Counted from the first letter of the stretch, positions 36,766 to 45,703 are shown. The stretch: 45,703 bases of DNA from Candidatus Prevotella equi (GCA_018065145.1 JAGHTW010000099.1:1-45703); one strand, 5' to 3'. Notes: generated by a model not told the origin, from the letters alone. Made by a program: numbers and translations.

Positions 36766-38697
36766 ATGAAGAAAATATTTGTTTCAATGGCGCTGGTATT
36801 GAGCGCAATGATAATGAATGCAGCAGAATGGGGCTCTGTTTCTCCGTTGCATGTAGAGGGCAATCATCTCGTTGATAAGGATGGTAAGCAGGTGATGCTG
36901 CATGGCGTGATGGATACTCCAAGCCCTTATTTCAGTGGCTATCGCTGGACTGATGGTCATGGAGTGGACCTTTACAAGGATGGTGATAACTGGATTACGA
37001 ATTGTAAGAATTATTTTACCGAGCTCTTCGATGCTGTAACCGATAGAAGTCAGGGCTCATGGTGTAATGTTTTCCGTTTGCATCTTGATCCATGCTGGAC
37101 GAATAATACGTCAAAGCCATTGACTGGTTCGGATACAGGTGAAGCAAATATCAGTCAGTATGACGGAACGCGTCTGGATAAGTATCTTACAAGTCTCTTC
37201 GTGCCTATTGCTGTGTCTGCAAAGAATCACGGTATGTACGTCATCATGCGACCACCAGGCGTTTGTCCTAAGACTATTAAGGTGGGAGGTGAGTATCAAA
37301 AGTATCTGCTTGACGTATGGAGCAGAGTGACATCGAACAGGACTGTAAACCGTTACGGTAATGCCACCAATGGCTGGTTGTCTATTGAACTTGCAAACGA
37401 GCCTGTTGAGATAGTCGATGAGAATGGTGTTGCCACAGAACAGGCTATGCGCGACTTCTTCCAGCCTATCGTTGACAAGATACGTAAGAATGGTTTCAAG
37501 GGTATTATCTGGGTTCCTGGTAAGACATGGCAGCAGAATTACAAGGGTTATGCACGATACCCTGTCATTGATCCTATGAAGGAGACAGACGGACAGAGCA
37601 ACCTTGGATATGCGGCACACTTCTATCCAGGTTGGTTCAGTACGGGTAATGCAACCTTTGACGGCAACAGCGTGATACGTTCCTTCTATGATATGGTGCC
37701 AGTGATAAAGGATTACCCTATCATGATAACCGAGGTGGACTGGAGTCCAGAGAATCCTGGCGCAACAGGACACTATAATGAATCCGGACAGTGGGTAATT
37801 CCTAACTATGGTACATGGGCAACGGGTACGACATCGAAGTTTGGTGTTGCGTTCAAGAAGTTCCTTGAGTTCTTTGGTAACGTAGGCATGACGCTGACAC
37901 ACACACATGATTACATTGATATAGACTATTATCGTTCTACAAAGAAAGTCCGTCCTGCATTCCAGGTTGCTATGGGTGGCAATGCATACGAGGCATGTTC
38001 CGGTGCTTGTTTCCAATGGTATCCGCAGTTTGCTGCAAAGGAAATAAAGGCGTATGACTGGAGTGACGTAGGTGGCACGGACTCTTACTTCCCTCTTTAT
38101 ACAACGTCAAATAATCCGTTGTCGTACGTTCTCAATCCAAGTATATGGACGTCGGGTTCTTTCAATGCCTCTACAGGACAGCTGACAACAGGTCAGTATG
38201 GATTCGGCGGATGGAAATACACTGGTGGTATAGACCTGAGTGCGTATAAGTATATCGTGATAAAGTTCAAGAAGACATCAAGCAGTTCTGCTTCTTTCCG
38301 TCTCTTTGACAAGGATGATTATTGGGCAAAACCTTATATGACAGCGGCAGGCAACCGAACCAAGGTGATAGTGCCATTGCAGGGTAAGAAGAATGACGAT
38401 GGAACGACATTCGATCCTTCTCATATCTATATCGCAGGCTTCTGGACCAATGGCGGCGCGGCGCAGTCTGTGTATATTGACGAGATATTCGTAAGTAACG
38501 ACGGCGTCAACCCTGCGGACTTTGGCGATGCTAATGGCGATGGTAAGATAACAATGGAGGATGCTTACATCATTAGGGATTATTATCTTGGAAAGAATCC
38601 TGCTGGCATAAGAATGAAGTCTGCTGACGTGGACGGTGACAGTAAGGTTACAATGAATGATGCAAACATAATTATAAAGCTCTTTTTGGGTAAGTAA
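36766..38697 (+). CDS. GH5 endo-glycanase with beta domain and dockerin-like tail
   Basis: This 643-residue secreted protein has a GH5 barrel (about 25-425) with acid/base Glu212 (IELANEP) and nucleophile Glu323 (MITEVDW). A beta-sandwich that looks carbohydrate-binding follows (about 440-577, SGSFNASTGQLTTGQYGFGGWKY...), then two dockerin-type calcium-loop repeats (586-609, DANGDGKITMEDAYIIRDYYLG; 619-642, DVDGDSKVTMNDANIIIKLFLG). The signal peptide ends near NAAE (residue 20). The GH5 subfamily was not identified; xylanase, mannanase or glucanase activity are all possible, and the neighbourhood favours a xylan or an associated hemicellulose. No cohesin is seen in the window. GH67 starts three bases after the stop, so the two genes are translationally close. 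Confidence 0.85.
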   Translation: MKKIFVSMALVLSAMIMNAAEWGSVSPLHVEGNHLVDKDGKQVMLHGVMDTPSPYFSGYRWTDGHGVDLYKDGDNWITNCKNYFTELFDAVTDRSQGSWCNVFRLHLDPCWTNNTSKPLTGSDTGEANISQYDGTRLDKYLTSLFVPIAVSAKNHGMYVIMRPPGVCPKTIKVGGEYQKYLLDVWSRVTSNRTVNRYGNATNGWLSIELANEPVEIVDENGVATEQAMRDFFQPIVDKIRKNGFKGIIWVPGKTWQQNYKGYARYPVIDPMKETDGQSNLGYAAHFYPGWFSTGNATFDGNSVIRSFYDMVPVIKDYPIMITEVDWSPENPGATGHYNESGQWVIPNYGTWATGTTSKFGVAFKKFLEFFGNVGMTLTHTHDYIDIDYYRSTKKVRPAFQVAMGGNAYEACSGACFQWYPQFAAKEIKAYDWSDVGGTDSYFPLYTTSNNPLSYVLNPSIWTSGSFNASTGQLTTGQYGFGGWKYTGGIDLSAYKYIVIKFKKTSSSSASFRLFDKDDYWAKPYMTAAGNRTKVIVPLQGKKNDDGTTFDPSHIYIAGFWTNGGAAQSVYIDEIFVSNDGVNPADFGDANGDGKITMEDAYIIRDYYLGKNPAGIRMKSADVDGDSKVTMNDANIIIKLFLGK

Positions 38698-38700
38698 ATA

Positions 38701-40641
38701 ATGAAGAAAATAATATTATCGGTACTGATGGCAGTAGCAGGAATGATGGCGTTCAGTCAGCATTCTGCTGCTGCCGTTATGCGTAATGAGGATGGTCACA
38801 GCCTATGGTTGCGCATGAATAAACAGAATGTGGCTAAGGTTGTAACGAAGGTGAAGACACCTACTGCAAGTATTGCTAAGGAAGAATTGCAGCAATATGC
38901 CAAAGCGGGAAAGTATATACTGAAGCTTGACGCTACAATGGCGGACAATGATGGCTATAGCATATCAAAGGATGCGAAGGGCAATGTGACAATCGCTGCA
39001 CGTAGGGACATAGGATTGCTGTATGGCGCTTATGCCGTGCTGCGTTGCCAGAGCACTGGTGCTGGCAATGCGTGCGGTAATAGCACGCCGGCGTTCAATA
39101 TCCGCATACTGAACCATTGGGATAACCTCGATGGCAGCATAGAACGTGGCTATGCTGGCAAGAGTATCTTCTGGACTACGGACGATAATGCACCGCTGAC
39201 ACGTGCGGTGGGTGACGTGAAGAGCGTAATAAAGGACTATGCACGTGCCAATGCTTCAATAGGTATCAACGCAACGGTGCTCAATAATGTCAATGCCTCA
39301 CCAAAGATGCTGTCTAAGGACAACCTCCTTAAGGTGAAGGAATATGCAGATATCATGCGTCCTTACGGACTAAAGGTGTATCTTTCCGTCAACTTCGCAT
39401 CGCCAATGGGACTTGGCGGTTTGCCAACGGCTGATCCTCTTGACAAGGATGTGCAGCAGTGGTGGAAGGATAAGGCCGATGAGATATACTCGTTGATACC
39501 AGACTTTGGCGGATTCCTTGTAAAGGCAAACTCTGAAGGACAGCCAGGACCAGGCGATTACAACCGTACTCATGTGCAAGGAGCAAACATGCTTGCTGAG
39601 GCTTTGGCACCACACAAGGGCATTGTGATGTGGCGTGCTTTCGTATATGGCTATCATGGTGGCGAAGACAGAGTGAAAAAGGCTGCTAATGAGTTTCAAC
39701 CACTTGACGGACAGTTCAAGGATAATGTCATAATACAGATAAAGAACGGTCCGCTTGACTTCCAACCATGCGAGCCTTACAGCCCTTTGTTTGACCGAAT
39801 GAAGCAGACTCCTACGATGGTTGAGTTCCAGATAACACAGGAATATACAGGACAGAGCCGTCATCTCGTTTATCTTGCGCCAATGTGGAAGGAGTTTTTC
39901 TCTTTTGTTAAGCCAGAATCGATGTCTGCCGTTGCAGGAGTAGCTAATGTTGGCAATGATGCTAACTGGTGCGGACATCATTTCTCTCAGGCAAACTGGT
40001 ATGCTTTCGGTCGTCTTGCATGGAATCCATCACTTACATCGGAGGATATAGCGAAGGAATGGATGCAGCAAACGTTCTCAAACGATGCATCTTTCCTCAA
40101 TGCAGTGGGTGATGTTATGCAGTCAAGCCGTGAGGCATGCGTCAATTACATGATGCCATTGGGACTGCATCATATCTTTGCCGATGACCATCACTATGGT
40201 CCTGCGCCAGAAAGCAATCACCCTAACTTCCCTGATGAGTGGAAACCAGTGTGGTATCATAAGGCAGACAGTCTGGGAATAGGCTTCAATCGTTCTTCTA
40301 CCGGTACCAATGCAGTGTCACAATATCGCGAACCTTACTGCTCAATGTATGATAATGTGAAGACATGTCCTGAGGAATACCTGCTTTGGTTCCATCATTT
40401 GCCATGGACATACCAGATGAAAGACGGCAGCACCTTGTGGGAAAGCCTTTGCAAACATTATGATGCAGGCGTAGCAACGGTTGACGGTTACGTGAAGGTA
40501 TGGAAGGATATGAAACCATACGTTGATGATCAGCGCTACGAAGAAGTTATGCAACGCTTGCTGCATCAGCAGGAGAATGCGCGCTTATGGCGCAATCACT
40601 GTCTGGGATACTTCAGTAAATTCTCTGGAATGAAATATTGA
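38701..40641 (+). CDS. GH67 alpha-glucuronidase
   Basis: This 646-residue secreted enzyme of family GH67 is inverting and removes (4-O-methyl-)glucuronic acid from the non-reducing terminal xylose of short xylo-oligosaccharides. The catalytic acid is Glu279 (KANSEGQPGP) and the base pair is Asp353 (GPLDFQP) and Glu381 (ITQEYTG). The spacing from Asp to Glu is 28 residues, the same as Asp365/Glu393 of the Cellvibrio enzyme. The motifs WTTDD, VNFASP and GNDANWCGHHFSQANWYAFGRLAW are also typical. The signal peptide is near residues 1-20. It complements GH115, which acts on internal residues. Prevotella bryantii carries a homologous function as xynF. Confidence 0.95.
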   Translation: MKKIILSVLMAVAGMMAFSQHSAAAVMRNEDGHSLWLRMNKQNVAKVVTKVKTPTASIAKEELQQYAKAGKYILKLDATMADNDGYSISKDAKGNVTIAARRDIGLLYGAYAVLRCQSTGAGNACGNSTPAFNIRILNHWDNLDGSIERGYAGKSIFWTTDDNAPLTRAVGDVKSVIKDYARANASIGINATVLNNVNASPKMLSKDNLLKVKEYADIMRPYGLKVYLSVNFASPMGLGGLPTADPLDKDVQQWWKDKADEIYSLIPDFGGFLVKANSEGQPGPGDYNRTHVQGANMLAEALAPHKGIVMWRAFVYGYHGGEDRVKKAANEFQPLDGQFKDNVIIQIKNGPLDFQPCEPYSPLFDRMKQTPTMVEFQITQEYTGQSRHLVYLAPMWKEFFSFVKPESMSAVAGVANVGNDANWCGHHFSQANWYAFGRLAWNPSLTSEDIAKEWMQQTFSNDASFLNAVGDVMQSSREACVNYMMPLGLHHIFADDHHYGPAPESNHPNFPDEWKPVWYHKADSLGIGFNRSSTGTNAVSQYREPYCSMYDNVKTCPEEYLLWFHHLPWTYQMKDGSTLWESLCKHYDAGVATVDGYVKVWKDMKPYVDDQRYEEVMQRLLHQQENARLWRNHCLGYFSKFSGMKY

Positions 40642-40670
40642 TACCAGAAACATAAATAATCAATATAAAA

Positions 40671-40708
40671 AGAGGCACGGTTGCATCTGCAATCGTGCCT
40701 CTTTCGTT
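40671..40708. terminator. Bidirectional terminator between GH67 and GH2
   Basis: AGAGGCACGGTTGC (40671-40684) pairs with GCAATCGTGCCTCT (40689-40702, one G-T pair) around ATCT. A-rich sequence precedes it and T-rich sequence follows, so it serves both converging genes. Confidence 0.9.
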
Positions 40709-40729
40709 TTATGTGTACTCGTTATAAGA

Positions 40730-43700
40730 TTATGGTTGTTCGTTGAATGACATCTCGATGATAGAAAGAATGTTGGACTTTGATTCCTTTGTACTTACAT
40801 TCTGCTTTGCAGCAAGCTCAGTCATTGTTCCGAATGCCTCCTTGACGGCTGCTGTTCCCTTCATCATGATGGTATATTCACGTGACTTGATAGGACTGTC
40901 GATGTTGATATAGCAATCGCCCAAGCATTTATATGTCATGCCTTCCCAAACGAGTGTGTCGCCAGCAAAGATCTGTAGTGGATATGCCGTTGTGCGGAAG
41001 TTCTTCATTCGCAATACTACCTGAGATACAGCACTCTCCTTTTCCAATCGAACCTTAACCCAAGAGTTCTCCAATCGCTGGTCGGAAGACCACTCTGAAT
41101 CCTCATTGTCATCATAAAGATTCTTTGCTTTCTCCTTGTTTACCGCCACGTCAACAGACTCTATCGCCACAGTGTTGTAGCGCTGTGCGTATGATGGTGT
41201 TGCAGGCGTTTCTCCGCGCTCAAGATATGCAGGCATTTCGCTTGCTCTGTCAGCTTCTATCGCTTTACCATCCTTGCTTACGTAGAAGCCATTAGCAACG
41301 GGGCAGTCAACAGTCGTCACGGAAATCTCCTCTTCCTTCAATGTGGAATCAACAGGTTTCGCGCTAAGCGTTATCTTTCCTGCCTTGCATGTAGAACGAA
41401 CCATCACGCGAATCACGCCAGCCTCCAGCATAAGGTCTTTAGAACCAACGCCATTAGTGTCAGTGCTGTGTCCTTCCCTTACGTTTGCCTTGCCCGTAAG
41501 CTGCTCTATACGGTTTTGTTCCTGTTCCTCTTCGCTCACGACACCAGACAAACCGCCGAGATATTCGCCTTCGCCTGTAACCTCAAAGTGCAGCATGTCA
41601 TGCGCCAAAGGATGGCGACGTCCCTGTGCATCCACCGCTTCTATCTCAGCAATGCGCACGTCTGAACCGTCAGCCCTCATCGTTTCAGGTGCAGCAACCC
41701 AACGCATGCGCAGTGCTACTGGCTCTCCTACGGTGCAAACCTCGTATGATGACACCTCTTTTCCGTCCTTGTATGACACCGCTTTAAGCGTTCCAGCCTC
41801 CCATTTTACGTCCTTGAAGGTAAAGAGGAATGTCTCTGTACGCTCACCTTTGCCCAAACTTACACCATTAAGGAAAAGTTCCACCTCATCACCCGTAGAA
41901 CAGACATATACAGGCTTTCCATTTTCCATTTGATCATAGTTCCAATGTCCTATGATGTAAGTGTGTTCACGTTCTGTGTCCACCCAACCGTCCCACATCG
42001 TCTTGTGAACGAACCAAGAGTCCTTAGGAATTCTCATTGCATCCACATCTCCTGAGGTGCGATAGTTCTTCTCTCCGCGGGCATGGGTGTTGGAATCAGA
42101 GAAGATAATCTTCGCTCCACCGCTGTTCACACGCTTACCGCTGCCTGGTCGTGCCATCCAATACTCGTTCCAGCGAATGATATTCTCCACAGCAAGACCA
42201 TCCTGATTATGGTTATATGCCACAGCCCTGTCGCCACGATATAACGGTCCGTCGCCTTCCTTATGATAAGGATATGACCATTCATCCCAATAGCGTCTTA
42301 TTCCCTCATCGCGGTTATACTCCATCTGCCACATAGGCTTGTTGGCAGACTTGTTTACGTAAAGCATCTCACCGCCATATTCCGCAATCTTTGAGTCAAG
42401 CATGTTTCGTGAACCAATGGCACGACCGCCATGAGGGTCATACATGTCGCGTATAGCCTTCAGGTCACTCATGTGCTCTTCGCTAATCTGGTTGTTACCA
42501 CCTTCAAGGAATATCACGGAAGGGTTGTTGCGGTTGTATATTATGGCATCGCGCATCAGTTCGCAACGCTGTTGCCAACGTCTGTCCGCCACGTCCTTCT
42601 CTGCGTCTCCTGCTGGCATTGCCTGTATAAGTCCTAACCTGTCAAAGGAACGTACGTCCTGCTTTGATGGCGTTACATGCATCCATCGCACGAAATTACC
42701 GTTACAACCGAGAATCATAGCGTTGCTGTAGTCCGTCATCCATACAGGCAGGGAGATACCCAGCGCCGGCCACTCGTTGGTAGAGCGCTGTGCGAAGCCT
42801 TTCAGTTGCAGAACGCGGTCGTTGAGGTAGAACATTCCATCCTTATATTCCGTCTTGCGGAAACCTGTCTCTATCGTTTGGTTGTCTATCACCTTACCAT
42901 CAGCAACGAGTTGTGACTTCACCTTATACAGATAACCATAACCCCATGACCAGAAGTGAAGGTCAGAGACATTATGTTCTGCATGAAGTGTCACCGTATC
43001 GCCTGCGGAAACGCTTTGTTTCTCGCCCATGAATGAAGCAATATCCTTTCCCTCCTTGTCAGTAATGATAACCCTCTGCTGTATCTCCTTGCTCGCCTTC
43101 GAACTGTTTACGACCTGAGCCTCGCAGTGTATCGTAGCGGAAGCAGCGGGGATATTGTGGTTTGTGGCATAAACGTAAACGCCTGTCGTGCCGAGATTGG
43201 AGTAAATCGGCAATGTCTGATACACGTCACCCATGACATGCAGCCACACGTTCTTGTTTATACCACCATAGTTGCAATAGAAATTCTTGTTGTTCCACTG
43301 GAAGGTAGAGCCCGATGACAGCTCATGATAGTTCCAACTGTTGTCAACACGTACAGCCAGTACGTTCTCCTTATTATATAATATATAAGGTGTAAGGTCA
43401 AATGCGAATGCCATTACGCCATTGTCGGCGCTTCCCAGTGCCTTGCCGTTCAGATAAACCGTAGTGCCGAAGCGGGCACCTTCAAACTCTATCACGATGC
43501 GCTTGCCTTTATACTGCTTTGGAAGTCGGAAATGCTTGCGATACCACATTACGGTGTCAGACAATTCAGAGCAGTTTCGCGAATACGCCTCGCCTTGATT
43601 GAAGGCGTAAGGTAATGTCACGTGTTGCCAGGAGTCGTCCTTCAGCTGTGGTGTGACATAACTTTCGTTGTCGCCTAACTGCAGAAGCCACGATGCATTG

Positions 43701-43774
43701 AAATTGTATCGTTCGCCTGCCATCATGATAGTGGCACACGAAAATAAAATAAAGGTTAAAAGGAGCTTTTTCAT
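40730..43774 (-). CDS. GH2-family glycosidase with altered acid/base motif
   Basis: This 1014-residue secreted protein of clan GH-A family GH2 has sugar-binding-like (about 22-180), Ig-like (190-305) and TIM-barrel (310-610) domains. DUF4982-like and Ig-like regions follow to about 860, with a C-terminal discoidin-like module (about 895-1000, NLYDDNEDSEWSSDQRLENSWVKVRL). The nucleophile Glu485 is in MWQMEYN. Where most GH2 enzymes have the acid/base in a GNE motif, this one reads FLEGGNNQIS, so Asn428 replaces Glu; Glu424 or another carboxylate would have to take over. The signal peptide covers about residues 1-20; FSC (11-13) is a weak lipobox at best. The substrate is unknown; beta-galactosidase-like or arabinopyranose/uronate-specific action are options. 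It is converged on by GH67 and divergent from uxuB. Confidence 0.82.
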   Translation of the reverse strand: MKKLLLTFILFSCATIMMAGERYNFNASWLLQLGDNESYVTPQLKDDSWQHVTLPYAFNQGEAYSRNCSELSDTVMWYRKHFRLPKQYKGKRIVIEFEGARFGTTVYLNGKALGSADNGVMAFAFDLTPYILYNKENVLAVRVDNSWNYHELSSGSTFQWNNKNFYCNYGGINKNVWLHVMGDVYQTLPIYSNLGTTGVYVYATNHNIPAASATIHCEAQVVNSSKASKEIQQRVIITDKEGKDIASFMGEKQSVSAGDTVTLHAEHNVSDLHFWSWGYGYLYKVKSQLVADGKVIDNQTIETGFRKTEYKDGMFYLNDRVLQLKGFAQRSTNEWPALGISLPVWMTDYSNAMILGCNGNFVRWMHVTPSKQDVRSFDRLGLIQAMPAGDAEKDVADRRWQQRCELMRDAIIYNRNNPSVIFLEGGNNQISEEHMSDLKAIRDMYDPHGGRAIGSRNMLDSKIAEYGGEMLYVNKSANKPMWQMEYNRDEGIRRYWDEWSYPYHKEGDGPLYRGDRAVAYNHNQDGLAVENIIRWNEYWMARPGSGKRVNSGGAKIIFSDSNTHARGEKNYRTSGDVDAMRIPKDSWFVHKTMWDGWVDTEREHTYIIGHWNYDQMENGKPVYVCSTGDEVELFLNGVSLGKGERTETFLFTFKDVKWEAGTLKAVSYKDGKEVSSYEVCTVGEPVALRMRWVAAPETMRADGSDVRIAEIEAVDAQGRRHPLAHDMLHFEVTGEGEYLGGLSGVVSEEEQEQNRIEQLTGKANVREGHSTDTNGVGSKDLMLEAGVIRVMVRSTCKAGKITLSAKPVDSTLKEEEISVTTVDCPVANGFYVSKDGKAIEADRASEMPAYLERGETPATPSYAQRYNTVAIESVDVAVNKEKAKNLYDDNEDSEWSSDQRLENSWVKVRLEKESAVSQVVLRMKNFRTTAYPLQIFAGDTLVWEGMTYKCLGDCYINIDSPIKSREYTIMMKGTAAVKEAFGTMTELAAKQNVSTKESKSNILSIIEMSFNEQP

Positions 43775-43796
43775 ATGTTTAGTAGTTAGTTGCGTG

Positions 43797-43804
43797 CAAA
43801 ATTA
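43797..43804 (-). promoter_or_regulatory. -7 box of the GH2 gene
   Basis: The minus strand reads TAATTTTG then C, 23 bases before the GH2 start. It is the same octamer as in the GH30 and xynR promoters. Confidence 0.5.
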
Positions 43805-43850
43805 AGAAAAAAACATGAGAATCGTGTATTTTTGAGATGTTTTTTGCTAA

Positions 43851-43877
43851 TTGAATAAAATGTTTTTTGTAACTTTG
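43851..43877 (+). promoter_or_regulatory. Promoter of uxuB
   Basis: TAACTTTG at 43870-43877 is a good -7 box; TTG at 43851-43853 is 16 bases upstream, a little close, and another TTG at 43844-43846 is 23 bases upstream. Confidence 0.5.
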
Positions 43878-43950
43878 CAGTCATGATACCATAAGAAGAA
43901 CATGAAACTGCAATATAATTAAAACTTAAAAAACAAATATTCCAAAAACT

Positions 43951-45537
43951 ATGAAATTAACAAGCCTATGCACCGGTAACTATGATGCTGCCGAGTGGGA
44001 AGCTAAAGGCTATCAGCTTCCAAAGTTTGATATCGCGTCAGTGGTAAAGAAGACCCATGACGAACCTACATGGGTGCACTTCGGAGGCGGAAACATCTTC
44101 CGCGCGTTTCCAGCAGCCATCCTTAACGATGCGTTGAACACAGGAAAGTATGACCGCGGTGTTATCGTTGCCGAGACATTCGACTACGATATCATTGATA
44201 AGGCATACGCACCATACAACAATCTCTCGCTTTCCGTTTCGCTGTGCTCTAACGGCACGATAGAGAAGAAAGTCATTGCGTCAGTTACTGAGGCGCTGAA
44301 GGGCGACTATCAGTTTGAGGACTGGAAGCGACTCATTGAGATTTTCAAGGCTCCTACGCTGCAGATGATTTCCTTTACCATCACCGAGAAAGGCTATACC
44401 TATAACGATGCTGACCTGGCACGTGGTCTTCAGCCAATGTTCGCTATGGGTAAGGTCTGCGCATTGCTGCTGGAGCGTTACAATGCAGGTGCTCTGCCAC
44501 TGACAGTGCAGTCTATGGACAACTGTTCTCATAACGGCGACAAGGCAAAGGCAGGTGTTATGGCATACGCAGAGAAGTGGGTTGCTGACGGTTTGGCTCC
44601 TCAGGGATTCCTTGATTACCTCAAGGACGAGACGAAGATAACCTTCCCTTGGTCAATGATTGACAAGATTACGCCACGTCCTCACCAGAAGGTGAAGGAA
44701 CTGCTTGCTGCTGATGGCTTCGAAGACAACGATTACATAGAGACCGACAAGCATACATTCACAGCGCCTTTCGTCAATGCAGAGGAAGTGCAGTACCTTG
44801 TTGTGGAGGATAACTACACCAACGGCCGTCCACCACTTGAACTCGGCGGCACTCTTTACACTACACGTGAGACCGTTGATCAGGTAGAGACCATGAAGGT
44901 GACAACATGTCTTAACCCTCTTCACACAGCTATGTCTATCTATGGCTGTATGCTTGACTACACGCTCATCTCTGCTGAGATGGCAGATGAAGACCTTCGC
45001 GCCTTCGTACAGAAGATAGGTTACATAGAGGCAATGCCTGTAGTAACAGACCCAGGCGTTCTCAATCCATACGAGTTTATCGGCGATGTCATCAACAAAC
45101 GTCTGCCTAATCCTTTCATGCCAGATGCACCACAGCGTATCTCTACTGATACCAGTCAGAAGCTGCCTATCCGCTTCGGCGAGACAATACGCAAGTATGT
45201 TGAGCGTGGTCTTGACATGAATAACCTCATCCTTATCCCATTGACACTTGCAGGATATGCTCGTTATCTGAAGGGCGTGAAGGATAATGGTGAAACTTTC
45301 GAACCTTCTTCTGATCCATTACTCGAGGAGTTGCAGGCTATCGTTGCTCCTCTTGAGATTGGTAAGGCAGATCAGGATTGGAGTTGCCTGAAGAAACTGT
45401 ACTCACGCAAGGATGTCTTCGGGCAGGATCTTTACGCAATAGGTCTTGGAGAGAAGATTGAGGGCATGGTGAAGGAACTCTATGCAGGTCCTGGTGCCGT
45501 AAGAAATACATTACATAAATACGTATCAGCGAGGTAA
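43951..45537 (+). CDS. Fructuronate reductase (D-mannonate oxidoreductase)
   Basis: This 528-residue cytoplasmic protein of the long-chain mannitol dehydrogenase family has an N-terminal dinucleotide-binding domain (WVHFGGGNIFRAF, residues 41-53) and a C-terminal helical domain. Family motifs are QSMDNCSHNGDK and ITFPWSMIDKITPRP. There is no signal peptide. The enzyme reduces D-fructuronate to D-mannonate with NADH, the second step in breaking down glucuronic acid after UxaC and before UxuA. Its place beside GH67 and with GH115 in the same cluster supports the uronate role over mannitol oxidation. Codon use is regular and expression is from its own promoter, divergent from GH2. Confidence 0.85.
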   Translation: MKLTSLCTGNYDAAEWEAKGYQLPKFDIASVVKKTHDEPTWVHFGGGNIFRAFPAAILNDALNTGKYDRGVIVAETFDYDIIDKAYAPYNNLSLSVSLCSNGTIEKKVIASVTEALKGDYQFEDWKRLIEIFKAPTLQMISFTITEKGYTYNDADLARGLQPMFAMGKVCALLLERYNAGALPLTVQSMDNCSHNGDKAKAGVMAYAEKWVADGLAPQGFLDYLKDETKITFPWSMIDKITPRPHQKVKELLAADGFEDNDYIETDKHTFTAPFVNAEEVQYLVVEDNYTNGRPPLELGGTLYTTRETVDQVETMKVTTCLNPLHTAMSIYGCMLDYTLISAEMADEDLRAFVQKIGYIEAMPVVTDPGVLNPYEFIGDVINKRLPNPFMPDAPQRISTDTSQKLPIRFGETIRKYVERGLDMNNLILIPLTLAGYARYLKGVKDNGETFEPSSDPLLEELQAIVAPLEIGKADQDWSCLKKLYSRKDVFGQDLYAIGLGEKIEGMVKELYAGPGAVRNTLHKYVSAR

Positions 45538-45540
45538 AAA

Positions 45541-45703
45541 GAGACCCTCCCCGTCCCTCCCTGAGAGGGAGGGGGTGCAATACCGCTTGAGTATTGTGGC
45601 ATAGAGAAACTAATAGATAATAATACAATAGTAACAAATAATAAAACGAACCCACCGGGACGATTTTGTCTCCCTCCCTCTCAGGGAGGGTCGGGGTGGG
45701 TCC
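45541..45703. repeat. Inverted-repeat element at the right edge (MITE/REP-like)
   Basis: Two 32-base arms, 45541-45573 and 45672-45703, are imperfect inverted copies of each other. Each holds its own 8-base hairpin (CCCTCCCT with AGGGAGGG, loop GAG or CTC). Between them an inner hairpin CAATAC/GTATTG (45578-45597) is present. No protein is encoded. The element starts 4 bases after the uxuB stop and could double as its terminator. It is cut by or ends at the window edge. Confidence 0.75.

Noticed and set aside
37111..38016. 301-codon minus-strand frame inside GH5
   Set aside because: It is antisense to the conserved GH5 barrel and has no family features.
43779..43792. TTAGTAGTTAGTTG near the GH2 start matches repeats in the leader at 19611-19640
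   Set aside because: The orientation relative to transcription is opposite and it is a low-complexity word; probably chance.

Overview
The window is a dense, almost purely catabolic gene cluster of a Bacteroidales bacterium, most likely a rumen or gut Prevotella (or the related Segatella/Xylanibacter). The reasons are the gene content, the Bacteroidetes-type promoters (TAnnTTTG boxes, usually without a clear Shine-Dalgarno), the one-protein hybrid two-component regulator, and the GH10-CE1 fusion. That fusion matches the layout of the xylanase/feruloyl esterase Xyn10D-Fae1A described from Prevotella ruminicola. The stretch transporter - GH10 - GH43 - hybrid regulator resembles the xynD/xynA/xynB/xynR genes described from Prevotella bryantii. 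No rRNA, tRNA, CRISPR, transposase or phage gene was seen.

Layout. (1) 1-1913: hairpin-rich left edge, a GH30 xylanase on the minus strand, and a divergent promoter region. (2) 1914-4370: a GH95 enzyme with its own terminator. (3) 4591-15207: a probable six-gene operon: GH127 beta-L-arabinofuranosidase, CE6-CE1 double esterase, GH115 alpha-glucuronidase, GPH sugar symporter, GH10 xylanase and a leaderless GH43 beta-xylosidase. (4) 15400-19359: XynR-like hybrid sensor/regulator. (5) 19360-19844: a 485-base non-genic stretch with a terminator, direct repeats, a promoter and a long leader containing a signal-peptide-only micro-ORF. (6) 19845-23162: a 1105-residue secreted multidomain protein of unknown function. 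(7) 23344-36551: GH43_12, GH43-CBM6, GH97, GH43-CBM6, GH97, GH31 and GH10-CE1, in at least two transcription units. (8) 36766-40641: GH5 with a dockerin-like tail and GH67 alpha-glucuronidase. (9) 40730-43774: minus-strand GH2. (10) 43951-45537: fructuronate reductase UxuB, followed by an inverted-repeat element at the right edge.

Together the enzymes can dismantle a heavily decorated cereal glucuronoarabinoxylan. GH10, GH30 and possibly GH5 cut the backbone. GH43, GH127, GH95, GH97, GH31 and GH2 strip arabinose, galactose and xylose side groups. CE6 and CE1 domains remove acetyl and feruloyl esters, and GH67 plus GH115 remove (methyl)glucuronic acid. The symporter and the cytoplasmic GH43 handle xylo-oligosaccharides, and UxuB feeds released uronic acid into central metabolism. 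There is no SusC/SusD pair in the window and no clear lipoprotein signal, so the outer-membrane uptake step is encoded elsewhere or done differently.

The least explained parts are the 1105-residue secreted protein with its unusual leader, two sets of putative operators (a shared GTCTCAT element before four transcription units and a pair of identical 18-base palindromes before a GH97 gene), a GH2 enzyme lacking the usual acid/base glutamate, and a dockerin-like tail with no cohesin partner in view.
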